5,944 nt of DNA from assembly GCA_012032975.1 (NCBI GenBank), contig JAAUPU010000215.1:1-5944 (forward strand). The letters are read 5' to 3'. Position numbers and translations under genes: made by a program. The DNA is from Caldilineaceae bacterium. Its GTDB lineage: Bacteria > Chloroflexota > Anaerolineae > Caldilineales > Caldilineaceae. Below the pieces are notes generated by a model. The model made no database searches. It was not told the origin of the DNA and was given only the letters and a program-made list of their open reading frames with translations. How positions within the stretch are numbered: position 1 is the stretch's first letter; each line of letters begins with the position of its first letter. Positions 1 to 5,482 of this stretch are shown here, piece after piece.

Positions 1-1300
1 CATGGCGGTCTCGCCACTTTGTGAGCTATGGGCTTCGTCCACGATGACGGCGAAGCGTTTTGCCCGCAGTGTCGATGACCACCGATTGACCCTGTTTTTC
101 CAACGTCTGAATGGCCTGGGCGATGAAGGGAAACTTCTGGATGGTGGAGATGATGATGGGCACGCCGTCGGAGAGCGCATTGGCCAACTGCCTGGTGTCC
201 TCGTCGATCTTCTGGACCACGCCCTGTTTGTGCTCGAATTGGTAGATGGTCTCCTGCAACTGTTGGTCGAGGACCAGGCGGTCGGTGATGACCACCACCG
301 AATGGAAGACCTTTTCGTCGTGGTCATTGTGCAAGGTGGAGAGGCGGTGGGCCAGCCAGGCGATGGAGTTGGATTTGCCCGACCCCGCCGAGTGCTGGAC
401 CAGATAGTTGCGCCCCGATCCGTGGGTCTGAGCATGTCGAATCAGCTTGCGCACGACGTCCAACTGGTGGTAGCGGGGGAAGATCATCGTCTCCTTGACT
501 TCTCGCACCAAGCCCTTTTCGGTGGCGATGGTCCTTTCTTTCACTTCCAGATGCAGGAAACGGGCCAGGATGTCGAGCAGGCTGTCGCGCGTCAGCACCT
601 CCTGCCAGAGATAGCAGGTGCGCACGTTGTCGTAGACAAGTGGATTGCCAGCGCCGTGGTCGTGTCCGCGGTTGAAGGGCAGGAAGACTGTAGCGCCCTT
701 CTCCAGCTTGGTGGTCATGTAGACCTGGTCGGGGTCTACGGCGAAATGGACCAAACAACGCTTTTTGAAGGCAAAGAGTCGCTCCTTGGGGTCGCGCTCA
801 AACCGATATTGATATTTGGCGTTCTCGACATCCTGGCCGGTCATGGGGTTTTTGAGTTCCAGGCTGGCTACAGGCAGGCCGTTGAGCGCGAGCACCACAT
901 CGGGGATGGCGCCGCTGGCCGTCTTCACCTGGCGGGTGACGGTGAGCCGGTTCTGCTCGTAGCGGGCCTGAGCCTCTGGGTTCATGCCGGTGTTGGGGGC
1001 AAAGTAGGCGGCGCGCACAGTGCGGCCAAAGCATTTGAAGCCGCCGCGGAGCACCGTGAGCATGCCCTTGCTCTCCAGTTCCTTGACCAGGCTCTCCAGC
1101 AGGATGTCAGCGGATCGTTCCTTGTTGAGGTCGCTGAACCACTTCCAAAAGGTGGACTGGCTGCGCTGGACAAAGTCGACGAACTCCTGGGGGAAGAGGG
1201 CGACTTCGGGATCGTAGCCTGCCGGGTCGCCCTTGACGTAGCCGCGCGCCGTGATTAGGTCATCCTCAATGGCCTGCTCGAAGTCGATCTCTTTGTGCAT
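1..1300 (-). CDS. hsdR: Type I restriction enzyme HsdR subunit, N-terminal part, frameshifted near the window edge
   Basis: HsdR is the motor and nuclease subunit of type I restriction: with HsdM and HsdS it translocates unmethylated DNA using ATP and cleaves it. The N-terminus is complete (MHKEIDFEQAIEDDL). The nuclease motif is visible as P133-D134 followed by E148-L-K150 (SLELKNP). Walker A is AGSGKS at residues 305-310 (QHSAGSGKSNSI), followed by VVVITDRLVLDQ (about 335-346) and PIIISTIQKF (about 381-390). The original frame stops at 26-28 after 424 residues. Removing one base from the T4 run at 58-61 (AAAA on the coding strand) restores GKRFAVIVDEAHSSQSGETA through the left edge, so the DEAH box (28-39) is present but out of frame. 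The rest of the helicase and the C-terminal domain lie outside the window. The start is supported by a purine-rich site (GGAAGG, 1307-1312) 6 nt upstream. As read, the product would lack motif II and be inactive; a base-calling error is an alternative. Confidence 0.93.
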
Positions 1301-1305
1301 GAAGA

Positions 1306-1314
1306 CCCTTCCCC
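1306..1314 (-). promoter_or_regulatory. Ribosome binding site of hsdR
   Basis: The minus strand reads GGGGAAGGG immediately before the hsdR ATG, leaving 5 nt between the site and the start codon. It is the best Shine-Dalgarno-like match near this start and supports the ATG at 1298-1300. It abuts the foot of the REP hairpin at 1315-1337, so folding of that hairpin could affect ribosome access. Confidence 0.6.
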
Positions 1315-1337
1315 GTAGGTCACGCTACTAGCGTGAC
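1315..1337 (+). repeat. REP copy 1 (GTAG foot plus hairpin)
   Basis: GTAG is followed directly by the perfect palindrome GTCACGCTA-C-TAGCGTGAC (9-bp arms around one base). The same unit occurs at 1912-1934, 1955-1977 and 2063-2085. A GTAG tetranucleotide at the 5' foot of a hairpin is the signature that REP-associated tyrosine transposases recognise in the studied enterobacterial systems, and a RAYT gene lies immediately beside it. The 20 nt following this copy (1338-1357) share GCCAACCC-GATC, at matching positions, with the spacer of the complete REPIN at 1912-1977. What follows (GTGAC, then unrelated bases) looks like an eroded partner arm. The stop codon of the RAYT reading frame falls in this hairpin. 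Confidence 0.85.
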
Positions 1338-1889
1338 AATCGATGCCAACCCGGATCGTGACTACGTTCTGACGGTTCGCCGGCGACGTCACAATCTTTC
1401 AGTGCATCGGGTAGCGTCCATCCCCAGCGGTCGTGATAGGCTCCCCGATCTCGCCAATGTTCATAGCTGCTGTATGGCCAATTCTCTGGCTTCAGGACGT
1501 AGCCATGTTTGACCGGGTTGTAGTGAATGTAGTGCAGTCGCGTTTCGAGATCGGCGTCGTTACGAATGATGTGGTCCCAGTATCGTTTCTGCCAGAATTT
1601 CATGGAACCCGAAATGCCAATGCTTTTTTGTATACCTTCGTGAAATTCGGTTTGATCGAGTGCATGATCTGGCTGTGGGTTGCGGTGCAAGGGGCCGAAT
1701 GAGCAGATGAAAATGATCGGGCAAGAAGACATAGGCCAACATGTGAAATGGATAGCGCTCCTTCGCCTCGCGCATAGTCGCTTTGAGCAGTTCCAAATAC
1801 TGCGGATGCTGAAAGACTGGTTGCCGCCGCTGAACGGCCTGGGTGATGAAGACGACGGCGTTTGGTACGTAGTACCGGCGAATGTTCAT
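1328..1889 (-). pseudogene. REP-associated tyrosine transposase (RAYT, Y1/HUH family), two frameshifts
   Basis: RAYTs are single-copy relatives of IS200/IS605 TnpA that nick and join DNA at REP hairpins. The N-terminal frame starts MNIRRYYVPNAVVFITQ and carries the HUH motif in LPDHFHLLIRP (H59, H61). The reading then moves to a second frame (HSQIMHSIKPNFTKVYKK) and to a third (GSMKFWQKRYWDHIIR, then LHYIHYNPVKHGYV with candidate catalytic Tyr at about 121-124, then NWPYSSYEHW). Adding one base near 1677-1681 and one in the T6 run at 1624-1629 would rejoin everything into about 187 residues, a normal RAYT length. As read, the longest pieces are 109 and 134 residues and neither holds both the HxH and the Tyr. 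No good ribosome binding site is seen; GAGG lies too far upstream. REP copies flank it on both sides. The stop codon (1328-1330) is inside REP copy 1. The family call is secure; inactivity depends on the indels being real. Confidence 0.88.
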
Positions 1890-1911
1890 AGGGGATTGAA
1901 CCTCGATGATG

Positions 1912-1977
1912 GTAGGTCACGCTATCAGCGTGACGATCTGGGTTGGCGGAAGACGTCACGCTACTAGCGTGACCTAC
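1912..1977. repeat. REPIN: two inverted REP copies (2 and 3) with a 20-nt spacer
   Basis: REP copy 2 (1912-1934, plus orientation) and REP copy 3 (1955-1977, minus orientation) form an inverted pair, each with its GTAG at the outer edge, separated by 20 nt (1935-1954). Copy 2 has the hairpin GTCACGCT-ATC-AGCGTGAC; copy 3 has 9-bp arms around one base. Paired inverted REPs of this form are the mobile unit (REPIN) described for RAYT systems in Pseudomonas and enterobacteria. The element starts 22 bp beyond the RAYT start codon, so it lies in the RAYT's 5' flank. Confidence 0.85.
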
Positions 1978-2062
1978 GAATATCTTGGCGATGCCGGCGG
2001 TTCGGGAACGGGCACCCCACGCACATCAATCTTGCCAGTGACGGCGTGGGTGGATCGGGGCG
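1974..2062 (-). pseudogene. Orphan 3' fragment of a second hsdS gene
   Basis: On the minus strand this stretch reads HAVTGKIDVRGVPVPEPP and ends ASPRYS-stop. It matches the C-terminus of the intact HsdS in this window (HAVTGKIDVRTVPIPPLG). Nucleotide similarity runs from about 2012 to 2062 against 3107-3157, with scattered substitutions and one extra base near 2051-2055 that breaks the frame upstream of HAV. Homology ends just where REP copy 4 begins, and the stop codon (1974-1976) comes from the GTAG foot of REP copy 3. No start codon or TRD remains. The fragment is the tail of a former hsdS, or of a duplicated copy, left between two REPs upstream of hsdR. The alternative, convergence of a short motif, is unlikely given the length and colinearity of the match. 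Confidence 0.78.
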
Positions 2063-2085
2063 GTAGGTCACGCTATCAGCGTGAC
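2063..2085 (+). repeat. REP copy 4
   Basis: A GTAG foot is followed by GTCACGCT-ATC-AGCGTGAC, identical over 23 nt to REP copy 2 at 1912-1934. It sits between the hsdS tail fragment and the stop codon of the C39-like peptidase gene (2097-2099). No inverted partner is found within the next 20-30 nt, so it is a single REP or a half-REPIN. On the minus strand it could form a hairpin 12 nt past the end of the peptidase gene and protect or end that transcript. Confidence 0.82.
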
Positions 2086-2096
2086 AATTCTGGCGT

Positions 2097-2555
2097 CTAC
2101 CGCGGCCGCAAAATGGCTGCGTGATAATCGAACTCGGACCACGCAGCCAGCATCCCATCCCATGAGATGCCGGTGGGTCCGCTGGGCAGGGCAGGATCCT
2201 GCACCCAAAACCGTTGATCTTGAACGCCGCCAACGACTACCAGCGCATGGGCGTAGTCTTCTTGGCCATAATCGAGGAAGCCTGTTCTTACAAACACGAT
2301 GGCAGGGATTCCGGCGTCAAGCATGGAGAGCAATTCGACTGCTGACCATGCTCGATAGATAACTTCAACATTGGGGTCGCTCAATCGTTGAATTGCGGAA
2401 CTGGGCGTACCATATTTCCGGGACCCCAGGCTCCGGCTAATCTCGGACTCGTTTCGTTCAAATCCTAAATAGGTCAGAATCATGCGAACACAAGCCGGCA
2501 AACAGTAGCCTTCTTCTGACTGCTGGAAGAGGGGCACGGGCAAGGTTTCAGCCAT
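2097..2555 (-). CDS. C39-like papain-fold cysteine peptidase, stand-alone
   Basis: The 152-residue protein looks like a complete C39-like (Peptidase_C39_2 type) domain. QQSEEGYCLPACVRMILTYL carries the oxyanion Gln (Q11 or Q12) and the candidate nucleophile C18. DYAHALVVVGG gives H103 and FWVQDPALP gives D120, so a Cys-His-Asp triad in the expected order is visible. No signal peptide, membrane segment, ABC-transporter domain or double-glycine leader substrate is seen, so this is not a bacteriocin exporter; a cytoplasmic protease or transglutaminase-like role is more likely. The ATG (2553-2555) overlaps the upstream gene by 8 nt. The bases before it are pyrimidine-rich on the coding strand with no ribosome binding site, which suggests coupled translation. 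The substrate is unknown; the overlapping partner is the first candidate. Confidence 0.82.
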   Translation of the reverse strand: MAETLPVPLFQQSEEGYCLPACVRMILTYLGFERNESEISRSLGSRKYGTPSSAIQRLSDPNVEVIYRAWSAVELLSMLDAGIPAIVFVRTGFLDYGQEDYAHALVVVGGVQDQRFWVQDPALPSGPTGISWDGMLAAWSEFDYHAAILRPR

Positions 2556-2982
2556 GCGTCGGGGAGGGAAGTTCGTCGGCCAGCCGTTCTGCTTCGTGTC
2601 GCATCGTCGTGAGGATCGCCTCGGTATAGCGCACTTCGCCGTAGCGTGCGTCGACCTCGATCAGACCGACGCGGCCCACCCGTCCACGAGAAGGGAAGGT
2701 CAAGTCGACCGGTACGTGCCAGATCCAGCCTCCTGTGGCGTTCGATTTCAGTTCGGGATCGCCCGCCAACAGAAGATTGCTGACCTCTTGCAGGACCAAG
2801 GTGTTGACCTTGCGTCGGGCAACAGCAGCGGAGATCTGAATGTCGGGCGCTAACCCGGCTGCGCCGAGTTGCTCGCCCAGCCACTCAGTGAATTCCTGGG
2901 CGATCTCATTGCCCCAGGCTTTGCGAACTGCTTCCGGTAGTTCGGCAATCATCATGATGCCTCTATTCTTCACACGCAACAT
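2548..2982 (-). CDS. Small conserved-looking protein of unknown function, paired with the C39-like peptidase
   Basis: I do not recognise a named family. The product is up to 144 residues and looks soluble. It has an N-terminal acidic helix-rich part (IAELPEAVRKAWGNEIAQEF), a middle with ARRKVNTLVLQEVSNLLLAG, and a C-terminal strand-like part (WIWHVPVDLTFPSRGRVG, then VGLIEVDARYGEVRYTEA) that loosely recalls PepSY-like beta repeats. No signal peptide or membrane segment is seen. Start choice is uncertain: the ATG at 2980-2982 has AGGA a few bases upstream, while ATGs at 2953-2955 and 2950-2952 follow AGAGG at 4 and 7 nt and give 135 or 134 residues starting MMIAELPE or MIAELPE. Its stop (2548-2550) lies inside the peptidase gene, so the two form a translationally coupled pair. 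The gap to hsdS upstream is 88 nt with no convincing terminator. Confidence 0.75.
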   Translation of the reverse strand: MLRVKNRGIMMIAELPEAVRKAWGNEIAQEFTEWLGEQLGAAGLAPDIQISAAVARRKVNTLVLQEVSNLLLAGDPELKSNATGGWIWHVPVDLTFPSRGRVGRVGLIEVDARYGEVRYTEAILTTMRHEAERLADELPSPTHG

Positions 2983-3070
2983 GGGTTCCTGGTCTGTAAA
3001 TCTTCGTTCAAATCATTGAGCAGCAGCCGGCCGCCAACAGGTTCAACAGTGCAGGCCCCTCTGTCCAATC

Positions 3071-4453
3071 TTACTTGAATGGAGCGTCGGAGCCAAGCGG
3101 CGGAATGGGCACGGTACGCACGTCGATCTTGCCGGTGACGGCGTGGGTAATCAGGGCGGTGCGGTATTGCCTGAGTTTGTCGATGGCTTGTTGGACCCTG
3201 GTCGTTTGGTATTCGAGATCCACCATCACTGTGCCACAGTGATCAACAATTTCGGCTTGTTCCGTGTGAGGTGGCACCAATACGGGCAATCTATTTATGA
3301 TGTCAGTGTTAAGGTTGTCCATCGTAGAACCGACTGATTCCACGGTCAGGTAGTCCTTGATCAGTGGTAGGCGAATATAGTTATCCAGATATTCTGGCTC
3401 AAGAAGAGGATTGGACACTCGAATCAATATACTCCCAGTTCCACATAACCATCCAGCTTCCCGCTTGCCGACATAGGCCGCTCTGCCCAGTTCACCACGC
3501 CGCCCCAGGACAATGTCCCCGACCTGTAATACATGGCGAGACAGCCGCTTGCGAGTTTCATCGTCAACAGTCATTTGCAAATTGGGCACGATGTGTCCAT
3601 CACTGATGTTTGCAGGATTTACGACTGGAAATCCGCCTTCTACATACTCATGAGAGTGCAGTTGACTTCCGAACGGACCAGTCTGCACCAATCCACCGAA
3701 ACGACGTAACTGAAGCACTCTCCAATGACTTGGAATCTCCCCCAGCCACTCGATCCCCGAGTCCTGCATGGGCGCATCGGGATCCAGCCCCTTGGTGACG
3801 GCGTGGCTGATGAGGGCGGTGCGCTTGGCCGCGAGCCTGGCCAGCAGCGCTTCCTTCTTGGCGATCAGCGCGTCGATCTGCGCGGTCTTGTGGTCGAGGA
3901 AGCGGGCGATGGCGCGCTGCTCGGGGAGGGGTGGGAGTGCGATAAATGCGTTATCAATGATGTGTTGGGGCAAACCAAAGCGGGTCACGCCGTTCGCTCC
4001 AACGACAAATTGACCATTGAACCGTGTTGACTCAAACAAACGAAAGAGGAACTTGCCGATCACATCAACGGGCCTAATATGTGTCAGATGATACCCACAA
4101 AGTGTGTCTTCCAAATCCTCAGCAACGTATGCTGGAACAGCGATATCCTCTCGACTCTCTGAGTCTTTGGTAACTATCACGTCTCCTTCACGGATTAGAA
4201 ACTTATCAATTTCTCTCTGGGTGGCTGTGGCCCGCATGAAGTCAATGTTCGATCTGATTTCTTCATTGTTGTAGACATCTGTGTAGTTGCAGAGGAAAAC
4301 AGCCAACTCATTTTCTTCCGCCTTCTTGTCCACGTTACTGGGCTGCACGGATGAAACATATTTTAGTTTCCTGACATCCCAATGCGCCGGAATCTCCCCC
4401 AGCCAATCGACCTCACTGTTTTTGTACTCCGGATACGTCGCATACCTACCCAT
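3071..4453 (-). CDS. hsdS: Type I restriction-modification specificity subunit HsdS
   Basis: HsdS recognises the bipartite DNA target and holds HsdM and HsdR in the complex. The 460-residue protein has the usual two-fold layout. An N-terminal WLGEIPAHW leads TRD1 (about 25-175). It is followed by PPLPEQRAIARFLDHKTAQI and a helical conserved spacer ending KRTALISHAVTKGLD (about 176-224). A repeat of the lead motif, EWLGEIPSHW (235-244), opens TRD2 (about 245-395, with GDIVLGRRGELGRAAYV). The protein ends with PPHTEQAEIVDHC and QYRTALITHAVTGKIDVR (about 396-446). The chosen ATG (4451-4453) gives the usual family N-terminus, MGRYATYPEYKNSEVDWLGE, with GAGG (4461-4464) 7 nt upstream. The frame stays open to 4609, but that extension does not look like HsdS. 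No frameshift is seen. The two TRDs differ, so an asymmetric bipartite site is expected; the site cannot be read from the sequence. Confidence 0.95.
   Translation of the reverse strand: MGRYATYPEYKNSEVDWLGEIPAHWDVRKLKYVSSVQPSNVDKKAEENELAVFLCNYTDVYNNEEIRSNIDFMRATATQREIDKFLIREGDVIVTKDSESREDIAVPAYVAEDLEDTLCGYHLTHIRPVDVIGKFLFRLFESTRFNGQFVVGANGVTRFGLPQHIIDNAFIALPPLPEQRAIARFLDHKTAQIDALIAKKEALLARLAAKRTALISHAVTKGLDPDAPMQDSGIEWLGEIPSHWRVLQLRRFGGLVQTGPFGSQLHSHEYVEGGFPVVNPANISDGHIVPNLQMTVDDETRKRLSRHVLQVGDIVLGRRGELGRAAYVGKREAGWLCGTGSILIRVSNPLLEPEYLDNYIRLPLIKDYLTVESVGSTMDNLNTDIINRLPVLVPPHTEQAEIVDHCGTVMVDLEYQTTRVQQAIDKLRQYRTALITHAVTGKIDVRTVPIPPLGSDAPFK
3732..3753. repeat. Direct repeat inside hsdS (partner at 4389-4410)
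   Basis: A 22-nt stretch beginning GGAATCTCCCCCAGCC recurs at 4389-4410 with one mismatch, 657 bp apart and in frame. It encodes the WLGEIP motif at the head of each TRD. A second in-frame repeat pair (GTGACGGCGTGG at 3135 and 3795, 660 bp apart) encodes the HAVT motif, and a third copy of that sequence lies in the hsdS tail fragment near 2038. Such repeats are normal in HsdS and give short homology for TRD exchange. Confidence 0.8.
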
Positions 4454-4562
4454 CAGTAAACCTCGCTCACTGCTGTCATGCTGATGGCCGGGTCGGGTGA
4501 TTCGCAGCCGTCCCGTTCGCCAACCGGAGATGGACCCGGCGCAATCGTTTCTCGGGCGGCTG

Positions 4563-4587
4563 AAAAGGCATCGATCGCTGGATGCCT
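4563..4587 (-). terminator. Weak terminator-like hairpin between the PIN gene and hsdS
   Basis: On the minus strand AGGCATC and GATGCCT form 7-bp arms around an 8-nt loop (4566-4587), followed by TTTT (4563-4566 as AAAA on plus). It lies in the 211-nt gap between the broken PIN gene and hsdS. The stem is short and the T tract is only four long, so termination would be partial at best. I see no strong promoter or other gene in this gap. Confidence 0.25.
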
Positions 4588-4664
4588 GCTGGTCTACGAT
4601 GGCTAGCATGCCCGTAAGGTGATCTACGGTTCTTGATCTTGCACGGACATACTGGGCCGGCGTC

Positions 4665-5086
4665 TCAGCCGGCGGCGCGCAGCTCTTCCAGTAACTGAGC
4701 CGGCGTCACGATTGGAATGCCCCGGTAGCAGGTCAGCTGGACTAGATGGGGGTCTCCCGAGACTATGTAGTCGGCCTCGACTTACTCTGCGCAGGCAAGA
4801 AACTTGTTGTCGGCGGGATCCGCTCGACCGCGGAGGCCTGAAGCGTGACTTCAATTACGGTGCTCTCTGAACGGATCGCGGCCAGATAGGCGTCGACGGT
4901 CTCGTCTGCCAGGCGGTATCGCTGCTTGATACGATCATAGTGGAGGACACGCGCCAGTTCGGCCAGGATCTCCTCGCTAGTATAGAGGTCCAGGCTGGAG
5001 AGATGTAGGCGAATCTGCGCAGGGGTACCATTGCGATTGAGGAGCGCGCTGACCCAGACGTTGGTGTCGACCACGACCTTTGTCAC
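4665..5086 (-). pseudogene. PIN-domain toxin (VapC-like ribonuclease family), broken by a frameshift and a stop
   Basis: PIN toxins are Mg-dependent ribonucleases with four acidic residues. The intact start reads MTKVVVDTNVWVSALL (D7), then EEILAELARVL (E43), as in the COG1569/TIGR00305 type of PIN proteins. At 4820-4821 one base is missing: the frame runs off after E88-R89 and ends at 107 residues. The lost frame reads DPADNKFLACAE, meets an in-frame TAA (4782-4784), then continues VEADYIVSGDPHLVQ and ends LLEELRAAG at TGA (4665-4667). Rejoined, it would be 140 residues, the usual length, with the other acidic residues at about D90/D93 and D112. Both therefore lie beyond the break, and the 107-residue product should be inactive. 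The start is GTG (5084-5086), overlapping the antitoxin stop by 4 nt. The additional nonsense codon makes real decay more likely than a single sequencing error. Confidence 0.85.
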
Positions 5087-5427
5087 TGGTTGCGCACCGC
5101 CGCCATTGCTTCACGAATGTCCTGCTCCACCTCATCTTCGGGCAGTTCGGGGATCTCTTTCCAGGCCTCTTCCAACACCGTTCGCAGTCGGGAGCGGGCA
5201 GAGGCCGCGCTACCGCTTTGCGCGATGTCTGCGGCCAACTCTTGGGACACTTCTCCTTCGACCAACAACCGTTCGTAGTCTTGGATGGGCACGATGGCGA
5301 CGACCGGAATGCCTCCTCGCTGGACGATCAGGTGTTCGTCGTTGGCGTAGGCCTGCTTGATGATGGCGCCGAAGCGATTCTTGGCCTCGGTAGCTGTGAC
5401 CACGCGCACCTGCCGATTCTGTGTCAT
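5083..5427 (-). CDS. Phd/YefM-family antitoxin
   Basis: The 114-residue protein has a Phd/YefM-type N-terminal DNA-binding fold: VRVVTATEAKNRFGAIIKQA (7-26), then HLIVQRGGIPVVAIVPIQDYERLL (32-55). The C-terminal half is a charged, Ala/Glu-rich tail (about 60-114, with LEEAWKEIPELPEDEVEQDI) that would wrap the toxin. Such antitoxins neutralise their toxin and repress their own promoter. The ATG at 5425-5427 is chosen because AGGAG (5435-5439) sits 7 nt upstream; a GTG at 5440-5442 would overlap that site. Its stop overlaps the PIN start (GTGA), so the pair is translationally coupled. The gene is intact although its partner is broken. It lies 118 nt downstream of hsdM on the same strand. Confidence 0.88.
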   Translation of the reverse strand: MTQNRQVRVVTATEAKNRFGAIIKQAYANDEHLIVQRGGIPVVAIVPIQDYERLLVEGEVSQELAADIAQSGSAASARSRLRTVLEEAWKEIPELPEDEVEQDIREAMAAVRNQ

Positions 5428-5434
5428 ATCGGTT

Positions 5435-5439
5435 CTCCT
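5435..5439 (-). promoter_or_regulatory. Ribosome binding site deciding the antitoxin start
   Basis: AGGAG on the minus strand lies 7 nt before the ATG at 5425-5427. It overlaps the alternative GTG codon region (5440-5442 is immediately upstream), which argues against the longer 119-residue form. Confidence 0.65.
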
Positions 5440-5466
5440 CACTGTTCGATATTGGGCTTAATACTA

Positions 5467-5482
5467 GCTAAACAAGTTTAGC
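5467..5482. promoter_or_regulatory. Perfect 16-nt palindrome, candidate operator of the toxin-antitoxin operon
   Basis: GCTAAAC-AA-GTTTAGC has 7-bp arms around two bases and lies 40 nt upstream of the antitoxin ATG in an AT-rich patch. A TAGTAT or TATTAA element immediately downstream on the minus strand (5458-5466 region) could serve as a -10 box, which would put the palindrome just upstream of it, a usual position for autorepression by Phd/YefM proteins. No clear -35 box is visible, so the promoter is only tentative. Confidence 0.45.

Noticed and set aside
2..1258. Long plus-strand open frame of 418 codons antisense to hsdR
   Set aside because: The minus strand carries unmistakable HsdR motifs across the same span. 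The plus-strand product shows no domain and is explained by codon bias on the opposite strand.
1433..1967. Plus-strand frames of 89 and 95 codons across the RAYT region
   Set aside because: They are antisense to the transposase, have no recognisable motif, and cross REP sequence or its flank.
1315..2085. CRISPR array from repeated palindromic units
   Set aside because: There are only four copies, irregularly spaced and in both orientations, with a gene between them. The GTAG foot and nearby RAYT fit REP elements, and no cas gene is present.
2983..3070. Promoter or terminator between hsdS and the small-protein gene
   Set aside because: TTGAAC-like boxes occur but no properly spaced -10 box, and no stem followed by a T run was found.
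4454..4609. 52-codon upstream extension of hsdS
   Set aside because: The added residues do not resemble HsdS and lack a good ribosome binding site, whereas the ATG at 4451-4453 has GAGG at 7 nt and the usual family N-terminus.
4656..4673. GCCGGC-GTCTCA-GCCGGC hairpin over the end of the PIN gene as a terminator
   Set aside because: The stem is only 6 bp, holds the PIN stop codon in its loop and has no T tract on the minus strand, so intrinsic termination is not supported.
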